Made by a program: the position numbers and the translations under genes
Shown here: positions 1-8,986 of the stretch, in pieces
Layout of the letters: the number at the start of each line of letters is the position of its first letter
Numbering within the stretch: position 1 is the first letter of the stretch
DNA from: Plumapathes pennacea
Lineage: Eukaryota; Cnidaria; Anthozoa; Antipatharia; Myriopathidae
Direction: 5' to 3'
Assembly (NCBI GenBank): GCA_964036295.1
Contig: OZ038462.1
Span: forward strand, 8,387,267 to 8,451,266
DNA: 64,000 bases
Notes under the pieces: generated by a model
The model's database searches: none
Told to the model about the DNA's origin: nothing
What the model saw: the letters and a program-made list of their open reading frames with translations, nothing else

Positions 1-269
1 CATCCTAAGCACCGATCTTTAAACCAAACTGACTGAACTCCGGAATTTTCTTTTCACCGAATAGAAGAATGATCTTTTTTTAGCCAGCGTATCTAATTGG
101 GCAAAAGCACTCGTTGATTGAACTTATTCTCAAATCGAAGTCGCTTATAAACTGCAGGTGTCAATTCAGTATGAAAGCTTTTATAGTGGCGAAGACAAAT
201 TTACATGTACAGTTTGAAGCATAGACACGTTGGTAACTGAAGTACTTAAAGTGCGGAAGTCTGCGAAGC

Positions 270-761
270 ATGCCTTGCATAACACCTTTTGACTTTGAAG
301 AAGAGGTCCTTCAGTACAAAACAATATTCCTTCCACGGCTTGACGGTCCGAAGGTGGTTAAAAAAACTGGCATTTCTACTGAAGACCGGTCAACAAAAAC
401 ACGTCTTCGCCTCCCTGCAATCTCCTCCAAAGGATGCCAGGGTACTTTGAGCTGGCAACGAAAGAAATTAAAACAAAAAGCGCCAGTTGTCGAAGAATCA
501 CAACAAGAAAAGGGAGATGCCGAGAAAGCTGAAAAAAGAAGACGACGAAGGCAGAAACGACTGCGAATGGCTGGAATGGACACGAAATCCTACGTGATAT
601 TTTCAGACGAAAGCGGAAAGAACTACCGCGTTATCGAGGAAGAAACCCGTCCTTCAACTGCAAGTACTACTCCTGAACCAGAACCAGCAAAGTCGGGAGA
701 CTTTTTACTATTAACGTCGTCTAAAGGCAATGGTAATGTCCGTGCAAAAAAATCGGAATAG
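270..761 (+). CDS. Hypothetical small basic protein, 163 aa, single exon
   Basis: The ORF is open for 163 codons from an ATG to a TAG. I do not recognise the family. The middle is strongly basic, with a five-arginine run and further K/R residues near residues 89-99 that would serve as a nuclear localisation signal. The C-terminal third is rich in S, T, P and E and looks disordered. No signal peptide, membrane segment or cysteine motif is visible. The reverse-strand ORF over the same bases (311-583) has no better features and is taken as a shadow. No clear splice sites or poly(A) signal were found close by. It could be a real single-exon gene, one exon of a larger gene, or chance; its length and coherent composition favour real. 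Confidence 0.5.
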   Translation: MPCITPFDFEEEVLQYKTIFLPRLDGPKVVKKTGISTEDRSTKTRLRLPAISSKGCQGTLSWQRKKLKQKAPVVEESQQEKGDAEKAEKRRRRRQKRLRMAGMDTKSYVIFSDESGKNYRVIEEETRPSTASTTPEPEPAKSGDFLLLTSSKGNGNVRAKKSE

Positions 762-1400
762 AAAAACCAAAGCAGCGCAGGCCGAGATAATAGACTGAAG
801 CAAAACGTGATTATTGGTCGTGTACATACTAAAAAAACTAGTTCGTTATAGTTCCCTAGTCCAACTTAGCGCAAGAAGCGTTTCGCGATTGGAAAAACGG
901 GGTAACATTTGAAAAATTTGCGCGCTAGCAATGTTGCCGTCATAATGTCAGTGTCCTCGTCTTGCCAGGCCTTTAGAACGTTAGGGCCGGTTTACAAAAT
1001 GACAGGATAACCCTAGCACTAGGGTAGCCTTGGTGACCCGAGTCAAAGCTAGCCCGTACGTGTTTACAAGCAAAATTAAACAGAATAACAGTCTTACGTT
1101 GCAGTGCAAGTTATAAGTGGCAGGTTGCGTTGAGCGTGATGACCTCATCGAGAGATTTATTTAATGTTAGGCGGAGGCAAAACCGAGGTAAAGGTCCCAA
1201 CTATATTGTGATTTGGCATTTAGATGGTTACAACAAACTGAAACCTTTCAGCTTTTGTATCCACGGCTGTATTAATGGATACAAATTGTTACAAGGTGGT
1301 GTACTGGAGTCAAAATCGGCCACTTTTTAGCAAAGACACATAGATGGGGTTTACTGCTAAGTGTTATGGGAGAGATTTTGTCCGGTCCAGTGGCTTTGTG
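762..1400. other. Intergenic stretch without recognisable gene
   Basis: I see no convincing coding region or repeat here. The 66-residue ORF at 1130-1330 shows no domain or compositional signal and is left out. Confidence 0.5.
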
Positions 1401-1409
1401 GGGATTTAG

Positions 1410-1880
1410 CGCTTCTAAAAAAATTCTTCTACATTGTTCTTCTGTTTCCGCACCACTGAGTGATTGCCTGTCATGGCTTCAATAGTTGGTGTCACTTTGG
1501 TGTACAGTGACTGGGGAGGGTTAGATGGCACGGGAGTCTTGCTGCCTGCCTTTCACCTATAGTGGCAAAACACTGGTTTAGCAGCTCAGCCTTACTCGTG
1601 TCACTGGTGGCCAGAGCCCCGTCATCTTTTCTTATCAATGGTGGAGGGGGGGTCATTGCAGGAATATGCTGTTTTCTTTAATAGCTTCCAGAAGCTCTTG
1701 GTGTCTCGCGCTTTCTCTAATTGGTCTGCGATATATTTCTCTTTGGCACTTCTTAGTTTGTACTTGACTTCGTTCCTAATCATTCTATATCTACGTTTCG
1801 TGTCTTTATTCTTTTTTCGTTTTGCCTCGTTTAGCAGTTTATCACGAAATAGAACAAGTTTCTTCTATTATGCTTGCCGT
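1410..1880 (-). mobile_element. Decayed LINE (non-LTR retrotransposon) ORF2 fragment
   Basis: Translating the minus strand from about 1850 down gives a basic segment with the pattern RN-EVKYKLRSAK-EKY followed by DTKSFWKLLKK. This is typical of the linker between the endonuclease and reverse transcriptase of CR1/L2/Jockey-like LINEs. After a frame change at about 1660 the reading continues with a segment like KDDGALATSDTSKAELLNQ, again a known feature of that linker. A further frame change leads to an NVVEEFF-like end followed by a stop at about 1418. Neither the catalytic RT motifs nor the endonuclease is present, so this is a dead fragment. The plus-strand ORF at 1638-1901 is its shadow. 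Confidence 0.65.
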
Positions 1881-2047
1881 TCCATGACTGACTACGACTA
1901 AAGTTAAAATATCTTCAGATCTATAAGTGCTCTCACTTATTTGGAAAGAAATTTGAGAATAGTTTAGGACTTTTCTAAAACATTCCCAACCTCCCTCCAG
2001 GGCATCACACGGAAAGCCCTGGGGATGAGGTTGTGACTCTCGACAAA

Positions 2048-2200
2048 ATGGCGGCCCGGTTTGTTATGGAATGGAAACGCCAAGATTTTGCCGAAGATCT
2101 GCTTTGTTATGCGAAAATTACGACCAGGGAGTCGAAATTTACTTGGTTGAAAGTGTCACGCTGTTGGCAATGGCTGAAACAAAGGGGACGACCGTGCTAA
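2048..2200 (+). CDS. Possible 50-codon ORF in a first-exon-like context
   Basis: An ATG in the context AAAATGGCGGCC, common at animal translation starts, opens a 50-codon frame ending in TAA at 2198-2200. A donor-like GTGAGT lies at 2263. No family is recognised. It may be a small ORF, a 5' leader or chance. The competing frame 2071-2262 is equally featureless. Confidence 0.2.
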   Translation: MAARFVMEWKRQDFAEDLLCYAKITTRESKFTWLKVSRCWQWLKQRGRPC

Positions 2201-2368
2201 CAGCGAGAAAAAGTATCGTCGCAAATCCATCATATCAGCATTGCAGAAATGAACTAAGCTAAGGTGAGTTGTCGTTGTTTGACGTATTCTCTGATTGCTC
2301 TTGGTAAATGTAATCTATTGCAAATCCTGCATGTTATATGTACAAGTACATACATTACATGTACATCG

Positions 2369-2395
2369 TAGTAGTAGTAGTAGTAGTAATAGTCT
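2369..2395. repeat. GTA trinucleotide microsatellite
   Basis: A run of GTA units with one interruption near its end. On the minus strand it produces an artificial polytyrosine ORF. Confidence 0.9.
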
Positions 2396-2439
2396 ACTTG
2401 ACTGAACAGGAAATACGAGTGAGGCCAAACGGGCCACAT

Positions 2440-3121
2440 ACAGTACAGTATACAAGAATTAAAAATATTAGAGATAATAAATAATATGTATTTAAAATGA
2501 TTAAGTGAGAAAGTATAATGCGATTATCTTATTTTTAGTAAAATAATAAGCGGTTATTACTGGATGAGGTTGAGCTAAATATTGTGATTTGCCAGTGGCG
2601 AGCAGATCAATTATTTGCAGTTGACACTTGGCACTTGTAGGCAGTTATTTGCAGGTGATGTAGCAGACTCTCAGCCAATCGAAGGAGAGGAAAATAAGTA
2701 TCGAATGACAATATAATAAATTTTGTTTAGAGTAAGTTATAATTCACAAACAAATTAATTGCTGCCCTCAAGAGAGAATAGCAGAAAATGACTTGTTTAC
2801 AGGATACGGTGTTATGCCACAAGAAACAAAAATGTATCCTTCAGTTGGTCAAAAACTTTGAAGTAAATTTTTACTCAATTGATATTTTGATCAGAACTAT
2901 AAATAAGGCAGCAAAATAGAATACTAGAAATACGGTAATCGCAGATGCCCCCTCGCCCTGGCATGGATGTTTTACTGAAGTTTTGACGCAAACACTTCTT
3001 GAAAGTCAAGTGCTGCGCGCAAAGAAAAGCGAAATCAAAGGCTCCTGTGAGCCAACTCGTGAATGAGAAACGCTATAGATCTATCCTCTGTATATAGCAT
3101 TGGAAAATATAGCATTGAAGC
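2440..3121. other. AT-rich intergenic stretch, nothing recognised
   Basis: Low-complexity AT-rich sequence without a supported ORF, repeat pair or splice structure. Confidence 0.5.
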
Positions 3122-3129
3122 CATACAAG

Positions 3130-4000
3130 GGGCGTGTTTAAGCAACGAAATGGCGAAATACCGAAATGGCGAAATGTGAAAATAAAATAAAATCGACGTA
3201 CGAAATCGGAAGCTGCTTTGTTTAGAACAGGCTTCGGAGTTGTGTTTGAGATTTGAAATCCATAGATTTGACAATTTATTTGTTAATGTTCTCTTCTGTT
3301 CTGCGCGTTCGATTTCTTTCTTCAAACCCCGATCGTTAACGAAACCGATTCTTTTAACCTGTCCAGGTTCTTGAATGTTTTATAGCTCCGCTTCACTACC
3401 ATTACGGCTTTGCAAACCAAACCAAACCAAAGATTTGTGCCTTGATGCCATAACTCACCCCTACCCCCACCTCCACCCCCTGTGGAAAGCGTGTTTCGTT
3501 ACGACACCAGAGGGGGCGGGGACTTTTTTTACGCAATAGCAGTAGACTGGTTCATTCCACGTGCTCCTTGACAGCTATGGATCGAAAGCATGAGCGCGAG
3601 CGCGGCTCTGATGAAGAGCTTGAAAATCCCTACGTGAAAACTAAACAAGAACCTGATGTTGAGGACTTGCCACCTGCCTCTGTTGCCTCTGAAAATGAAG
3701 TGATTTTGATATCAAGCGAAGAGGAAAACGAAGAGGACGGAGATGTCGATAGTGACTCTGACGTTTATGATTTCTATTATGAAGAGCGTCGGCTTCCCGT
3801 TTTCCAGAGATCAACCAATGGATTACCCTCCCTGGAAATTATCCGTATCATCGTAGGGAATAATTTCAACGACAAATATCTTAGCTTCCGATAGAGATTT
3901 CGTATGTCATGTGCTTTTTGATGACGATTTTTTTCGGCATTCGTCATTTCGGCTTTTCGGCATTTTGGCATTTCGCCATTTCGGTGTTTAAACACACCCC
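3130..4000. mobile_element. hAT-like non-autonomous DNA transposon with 8-bp TSD
   Basis: The ends form an imperfect terminal inverted repeat of about 30 bp. The left end starts GGGCGTGTTTAA, the reversed right end starts GGGGTGTGTTTAA, and both continue into CGAAATGGCGAAAT. The flanks carry the 8-bp direct repeat CATACAAG at 3122-3129 and 4001-4008, which marks the target site duplication. An 8-bp duplication points to hAT or a similar superfamily; the terminal bases are not the textbook hAT ends. The 871-bp body has no transposase but holds the ORF at 3568-3894. Confidence 0.75.
3568..3894 (+). CDS. Acidic 108-aa ORF carried inside the hAT-like element
   Basis: The frame runs from ATG 3568 to the stop at 3892-3894. 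The protein begins with a charged KHERERG segment. It then has VKTKQEP (residues 23-29), close to a SUMO-acceptor context, and VILIS (45-49) followed directly by a long glutamate/aspartate run. A hydrophobic core followed by acids is the pattern of a SUMO-interacting motif. The last 35 residues are less charged. No transposase motif is present. Since the ORF sits between the terminal repeats of the element, it may be a captured host exon, an element-encoded accessory ORF, or chance. The assignment to SUMO biology is inference from short motifs. Confidence 0.35.
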   Translation: MTAMDRKHERERGSDEELENPYVKTKQEPDVEDLPPASVASENEVILISSEEENEEDGDVDSDSDVYDFYYEERRLPVFQRSTNGLPSLEIIRIIVGNNFNDKYLSFR

Positions 4001-4199
4001 CATACAAGTACTGTAATTTTAGCCAACGCTACGCCAACGCTACGGTTCAAAGGTGCTAAAAAGCTTTCGATCGAACGATTGAACTGGAAAATTCAGGTTA
4101 AGTCCACAGTTCGGTCTTAATTTTCAAGAACATGTGCCTTGAGAATCAAAGGACTCCAACTGTGAAAGATCAGTTTGTCGCTTTTGCGACTCTGAACCT

Positions 4200-4380
4200 C
4201 TGTTTCGAACGTCGAGTATTCTCGGTCGCAACTGGCCGCCATTTTGTTTGCAAGGCCTGCGCCAGTGTTATGCACCGGTCAGCGGAACCCGCTTCCGCCG
4301 GAAGTTTACAACATGGAGCGAGCGAGCGATTTCCCACCACTCACAATAACTCGTTCATTGTTTCGCAATCGTGTTGAAAA
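4200..4380. promoter_or_regulatory. Possible divergent 5'-end region
   Basis: A minus-strand ATG in the context CAAAATGGCGGCC (4240-4242) opens about 41 codons. About 70 bp away a plus-strand ACAACATGG opens about 26 codons. Two well-placed starts back to back suggest a CpG-rich divergent promoter or 5' exon, but neither ORF is recognisable. The rest of 4009-4776 shows nothing else. Confidence 0.2.
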
Positions 4381-4806
4381 AAGCCTTGTGTGACACCGTA
4401 CACCTTTCTTACGGTGAGACATTGTCGCGCCAATATATTTTATGCTGTCTACCTGAGCCTGGCATTAGGCCCCGTTACACTAGAGCGACTTTATCAGTGG
4501 ATTCGAGGTATTTGTTTCCTGAAATTGTGAATGCGGTGTAACGTTTAGTGAATCCGGAGAGAAAATGAGTATGGAATTGAAAGTGGGAACTTTGTATCCA
4601 AAATAGCACAGTGAAACATCAGTGGTCTCCTCAACAATGCTTATTGCACGTGCTGTTACTAAGCCGTAACATACACCATTGAGGCATCACTATGATGGCA
4701 TCTAAAATTGACAGGCTGTGCTCTGCAGTATCGAAATACCAACCCCAAGGTGAACAAACCGCGCTTGAGATCGAGTAAAATATAGTCTGATTCCTTCACC
4801 GTCAGA

Positions 4807-4812
4807 TTTATT
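4807..4812 (-). promoter_or_regulatory. Distal poly(A) signal AATAAA of the HypX-like gene
   Basis: Canonical hexamer on the minus strand about 370 bp past the stop codon, in the distal copy of the 165-bp duplication. Assigned from position only. Confidence 0.5.
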
Positions 4813-4971
4813 AAGATTATATAAAAATGCTTACAGTGCATTATTCAATCAGTGCACGATAAACTTTAACACGAGTAACAACATAAAAATCAATCAGGAA
4901 AAATCACAAGACATGCCTTTCATACTGGAGATGCCTTTTATAAAATATAGTCTGATTCCTTCACCGTCGGA

Positions 4972-4977
4972 TTTATT
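4972..4977 (-). promoter_or_regulatory. Proximal poly(A) signal AATAAA of the HypX-like gene
   Basis: Canonical hexamer on the minus strand about 205 bp past the stop codon, in the proximal copy of the 165-bp duplication. Confidence 0.5.
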
Positions 4978-5101
4978 AAGATTATATAAAAATGCTTACA
5001 GTGCATTATTCCGATCAGTGCATAAACTTTAACAAGAGTAACAACATAAAAAACAATCAGGAAAAATCACAAGACATGCCTTTTATACTGGAGAGCTAAA
5101 A

Positions 5102-5192
5102 AGCAATCTGTCAATGAAGCATACGACTAAGCCGCTCAGCAATCTGTTAGTGAAGCATACGACTAAACCGCTCAGCAATCTGTTAGTGAAAT
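5102..5192. repeat. 36-bp tandem repeat reaching into the end of the HypX-like coding region
   Basis: Two full units and a partial one start at 5102, 5138 and 5174, each beginning AGCAATCTGT. The partial unit covers the stop codon at 5183-5185 and the last codons. The array therefore probably arose by copying the end of the gene outward into its 3' UTR. Confidence 0.85.
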
Positions 5193-6994
5193 ACAAACGC
5201 CTTACGAGCGTTGTGGTATGCGGGGTCTTGAAAGTTCTTTTTCATGATTTCTAGCTCTCTGCTTCGGTGTTCTTCTAGCGTTTTAAGATCATCTTCAGAT
5301 GCTCTTTTATGAGCGGAGGAAGTAACCAGACTTCGGCCAAATTCGTGCACTTGCTCTTCAAATTCTTCCACGTTTTCTCCCATCTCTGCGTCCAGCAAAC
5401 CCATCTCAACAGCTTGAGTCGATAACACTGGTTCTGCGATGTGCAGGAGCTCTTGTGCCTTGCGTTGACCCACACGCTCTTTCAAGAAATACGTGTGATA
5501 CTCAGAACCATACAAGTGCATCAGCTTGTAGTGAGGATTGAGAACGACGCCTTGTCGCGAGACCACAAGATCACTCGCCAGTGCCATCATGAAACCTCCC
5601 GCTCCCGCGTTCCCTCGTAGCGCAGACACCGTGATCTTCTGACTCTGAAAAACGCGGCGAACTACATCGTTGATGGCGTTGATGTTCTGCCATGATTCTA
5701 TCGTTGGATTTGTGGAGCTCTCGATGGTATTGAGGTGAATACCGTTACTGAAGAAGTTGTAGCCTCCTTTGAGAATAATGACTTTGCATCGCTCGTCTTG
5801 CTCGACTTGTTCGAGAACCGACTCCAGACGCATACACTGACTCGTGCTCATGGCTCCGTTGTAGAAATTGAAATTGATGTGGCACACTCCATCTGGCGAG
5901 AGGCTGGTCCAGATTTCTTGGAAAGTGTTTGGCAAAGAGTTGAACGGAATCTGAACAGGAGGACTTGGCAAAACTGGCAATTCGCGAATAGTGTGGTTGA
6001 GCCAGTACATCACTGGAAGTTTGAGCTTCGACCGCTTCAAATGAGAGAGCCACACAGCACCTTGAGCACATTTGACGAGCACAGCTTTGTCGCGTTGACC
6101 GATAATTTGTCCAGGTCTTCCTTTGACGTTTACCAACTCTCCTCTCTCCAGATGAGCGCCAAATACTCGGAACTCCTCGGTCCAATGACAGTTTTCATTG
6201 CCCTGAAAACAAAACCGCGCTACTGCTCCGGGAGAGGAATCGGACATGCGAACCTGAAGAGCCACTTCGTCAGCTGCTAGGTTCCAGTCTACCAGGCGGT
6301 TTTCTTTCTTCATGTTGGGTTTCAGTGAGCCTCGGACTCTGGGGTTGCTGTAGTCCAGTGGTTTGGGCGGCTTGTTCCTGCGGAAGTTTTCTAGAGCCGC
6401 CAGGACGCTCAGTGTGGCTGCCTTCGTCACTTCGTGTACATACAAGCTGGATTTGGTGAGAGTATTGACGTCTGGGCGGTTCATTGGAAATGTGGTCGTA
6501 CTCCATATGTCTCCAGCATCCATTTCCTCGTCGGCTTGCATGACTGTCACTCCCCACTCGGACTGACCCTCTTTCAGCGCCCAGTCTAGTGACGACATGC
6601 CACGATTTCCTTCGATCCCTGGATGGACAATCAGACAGGGAGTGTCTGGGTTGGAGTAAATAGCCTCTGGAACTCTCTTTGTGAGAAATGGACACACGAT
6701 CAGGTCGGGCTGTTTTTCTTGCGCTACAGGAATCATGGATTGGGGATCTTCAACCTCGTGCACATAGACATTGAGGTTTCTCTGTTTTAGCTCCAGTGCA
6801 ACTCGCTGGCTCAAACTGTTGTGTTTGTTGGCGAAGAAGAGAATGTTCAGCCGTTCATCATTCTTAGCGCTAACCAAAGGTCGTTCCCGCCTTAGTTGAT
6901 CATTTTTAAATCTTCGCCCGTTAGTTATTGGCAAGCGGGACCTGTAGACTTTTGTCTTGACGACGTTGCGGCATAATACTCCAAGACCGGACAT
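5183..6994 (-). CDS. HypX/HoxX-like formyltransferase-crotonase fusion protein, 603 aa
   Basis: Uninterrupted 603-codon gene. Residues 1 to about 45 are rich in R, K, S and hydrophobics with almost no acids, as in a mitochondrial presequence. Residues about 50-210 are a formyltransferase N-terminal domain: VHPGIEGNRG around His124 and MDAGDIW around Asp159 correspond to the formyl-transfer catalytic region. The usual first Asn of the classic NxH triad is replaced by Ile, which fits the HypX form. Residues about 235-345 form the formyltransferase C-terminal domain. Residues about 365-560 are a crotonase fold with FSNGIHLN (415-422) and the oxyanion-hole-like GNAGAGG (461-467). In bacteria HypX uses formyl-tetrahydrofolate and CoA to make the CO ligand of [NiFe]-hydrogenase; animals lack that enzyme, so the role here is unknown. 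Length is close to bacterial HypX plus a presequence. Start chosen as the first ATG of the long frame. Tandem repeats lie in its 3' UTR and three MITEs upstream. Confidence 0.92.
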   Translation of the reverse strand: MSGLGVLCRNVVKTKVYRSRLPITNGRRFKNDQLRRERPLVSAKNDERLNILFFANKHNSLSQRVALELKQRNLNVYVHEVEDPQSMIPVAQEKQPDLIVCPFLTKRVPEAIYSNPDTPCLIVHPGIEGNRGMSSLDWALKEGQSEWGVTVMQADEEMDAGDIWSTTTFPMNRPDVNTLTKSSLYVHEVTKAATLSVLAALENFRRNKPPKPLDYSNPRVRGSLKPNMKKENRLVDWNLAADEVALQVRMSDSSPGAVARFCFQGNENCHWTEEFRVFGAHLERGELVNVKGRPGQIIGQRDKAVLVKCAQGAVWLSHLKRSKLKLPVMYWLNHTIRELPVLPSPPVQIPFNSLPNTFQEIWTSLSPDGVCHINFNFYNGAMSTSQCMRLESVLEQVEQDERCKVIILKGGYNFFSNGIHLNTIESSTNPTIESWQNINAINDVVRRVFQSQKITVSALRGNAGAGGFMMALASDLVVSRQGVVLNPHYKLMHLYGSEYHTYFLKERVGQRKAQELLHIAEPVLSTQAVEMGLLDAEMGENVEEFEEQVHEFGRSLVTSSAHKRASEDDLKTLEEHRSRELEIMKKNFQDPAYHNARKAFVFH

Positions 6995-7097
6995 CTTTCC
7001 TCTGAAATGAAGATTTTTTCTCGTTAGAATAAAGTCACTTTAGAATTGTACTAAACGCTGACCCGTACGAAATTCTGAAGACGCACACAGAGGGAAA

Positions 7098-7310
7098 TTT
7101 ATTATATACATACTGAGACATACTCACGAAAAAGCCATATCGTAAAATTTCGTACGCAAATGAGTTCTAGCCAATGAGAGGCCGCGAACTACGCTTTTCA
7201 CACGTGAAAAAAAATCGTTCGTCCAATCACAAGCTGCGAACGACGATTTTTCACTACTTTTAAAGGGTTTCCCGGTCCCATCATAAATGTCTCAGTATGT
7301 ATATAATAAA
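7098..7310. mobile_element. MITE with perfect 24-bp terminal inverted repeats
   Basis: The 24 bases at 7098-7121 are the exact reverse complement of 7287-7310 (core ATACTGAGACAT). The 213-bp body has no ORF. It lies about 100 bp upstream of the HypX-like start codon, so it could supply or disturb promoter sequence. Confidence 0.85.
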
Positions 7311-7320
7311 CAGAAAACAT

Positions 7321-7457
7321 CATGGAAAGTGCTTTGTACGGTTTTTATTCACTCGTTGTTTCGTATCATAAAACTCACTCGCTCGCAAAGCCTCGCTCGT
7401 TCGTTTTATGATACTTCACAACTCGTGAATAAAAACCGTACGCGCGCACTTTCCATG
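7321..7457. mobile_element. 137-bp inverted-repeat element
   Basis: The left arm CATGGAAAGTG plus the segment TACGGTTTTTATTCACT pairs with AGTGAATAAAAACCGTA and CACTTTCCATG on the right. The loop also contains a self-complementary core (ATCATAAAAC / GTTTTATGAT), so almost the entire element folds into one hairpin. Confidence 0.75.
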
Positions 7458-7506
7458 AAGTAATCTCTATGTATGCCCTAAGCTAAGCATCACGACTACA
7501 GCGTAT

Positions 7507-7826
7507 TTAGAGCGGTTTTCGGATGACTGTCGAAAGTAATTGTGTGATTGCTTTGGTTTTGCGTTTGCTTCGCTTTCGGATTGGTCCACACGAGTTTCTC
7601 GGCGTGCTCAGCCAATCAGGAACAAAACCAAAACCAAAACCAAACACTTCTCACGCAAGCGATGGCGTGTACTCGCACTGCTGATTGGAAAGTAAAACCA
7701 AACGCAAGACTAAACGCAAATTACTTTGGCTTCCAATTGGCTGAACTGTTTTCTCTCAGTCTCTGTGATTGGCCTGTGTGATTACTTTGGTTTTGGTTTT
7801 CGACAGTCATCCGAAAACGGCTCTAA
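7507..7826. mobile_element. MITE, CGGTTTTCGGAT end family
   Basis: The left end TTAGAGCGGTTTTCGGATGA and the right end TCATCCGAAAACGGCTCTAA are near-perfect inverted repeats, extending through GACTGTCGAAA. The body is rich in CCAAAAC/GTTTTGG units and CCAATC boxes and has no gene. The same end family recurs in intron 2 of both copies of the large gene (32321-33323 and 51981-52081). Confidence 0.8.
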
Positions 7827-8986
7827 CTATGGTAACACATTTCCCATGATGCGGAGAACGGTATGCAACTGATTGCAAAGATTCGGCGAAGGTGCGTTCA
7901 GTTGAATAGTTTTCCGGTAATAATGTACTACTTGGAGAACTGTTATCTCGCAGGATGGACAAAGTAAAGCAAAACATATATGCCTTTCCTTTACAAGTGA
8001 GTTTATGGAAACCTGAACGCGGTGAACTTCTCAGTGCAATATATTTCACTTACGATTGACAATATGTTACGGAGCAGATCTAAAAGGAACTCACTTCTGG
8101 ACTTGTTGACTTCTTTATTCTTGAATCACTTCTGAAGCAGCTCTTCACACTGAGCTCTTGGGCTTCAACTCTCAAAACTGAACTCTACACTACAAGCTAG
8201 TGATTATATGTGCTCAGAGATCACGTACAGCAGTTACGAACTTCCTTTCGCGAAAACAACTTAATAGACGGCGAAATCACAATAACTTTAGAACGGAAAT
8301 GTGCACCACGTGTGCCGTGTGTGATTCAGGTGTGCAGCACAAACAACAGGAAAGGCCACAGGGGTTCCCAGCACGCATATTTATCCTAATTAATCAAAGC
8401 AGCGTCGCCGCTGAAAGGTCGCCCATTTCTTGTTAATCGATAGGTTTCGTCGCACTTGCTAGCTCGGGTACACTTTTCTATTTAATGAGGCGGAGACAAA
8501 TTCGATAATTGTTTGCAAAAGTTAGTTTGGGATGGGCATTGCTATATAACAGTGAAAGAATTTTTTCAAATTCAGCGGCTGGTTTTCGTTTAAAAACAAC
8601 GCAATGGCTGCACTTCATGATAACAGTATAGCCATGCAGTTTGACTATTAATTTCAGTGTCTTCAGTGTCCGCGCTCAAGGGCGTTATATTTTCGTGCCT
8701 TAATAATCACAAAGTAATCTACATTCGCGGAAACTTTTAGGCTCGATGGCCAAACAAACTTCAAATGCTTGACCACCAGACAAATGACAACGAGTTCCAG
8801 AAAATCTCCCGCACAAAACCTACTTGTAGAACTGCTATTATAACGCGTAACACGATCATGCCCAAATTTGGAATTGACAAGTTCCTTATTTGGAAGTTCA
8901 TTGTTGACACAGAAGGCTGGAGGGACACCGTGGCTGCTTTAAGGTCGCCCCACTTCGTGGGCGACCTTAAAAATGAAGTTCGGCTT
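7827..8986. other. Intergenic stretch with one strong hairpin, no gene recognised
   Basis: The ORFs here (7807-8049, 8200-8436, 8765-8998) show no family features. A perfect 13-bp-arm hairpin at 8938-8971 (AAGGTCGCCC and GGGCGACCTT as arm cores, 8-base loop) lies inside one of them. Confidence 0.5.

Larger units (their letters stand above)
4777..5101. repeat. 165-bp direct tandem duplication in the 3' UTR of the HypX-like gene
   Basis: Two nearly identical copies begin at about 4781 and 4946 (period 165 bp), both starting at TATAGTCTGATTCC and running through ACATGCCTTT. On the minus strand each copy carries an AATAAA poly(A) signal (complement of 4807-4812 and 4972-4977), so the gene upstream has two duplicated polyadenylation sites. 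Confidence 0.85.

Noticed and set aside
5102-5192. 36-bp direct repeats near a bacterial-type gene, superficially like CRISPR repeats
   Set aside because: Units are contiguous without spacers and one overlaps a stop codon.
5735-6280. 181-codon plus-strand ORF and other-frame ORFs across the HypX-like gene
   Set aside because: Shadows; only the 603-codon minus-strand frame shows domain motifs.
8938-8971. Hairpin as a bacterial-type terminator
   Set aside because: No bacterial transcription unit nearby and no trailing T run; more likely a small inverted repeat.
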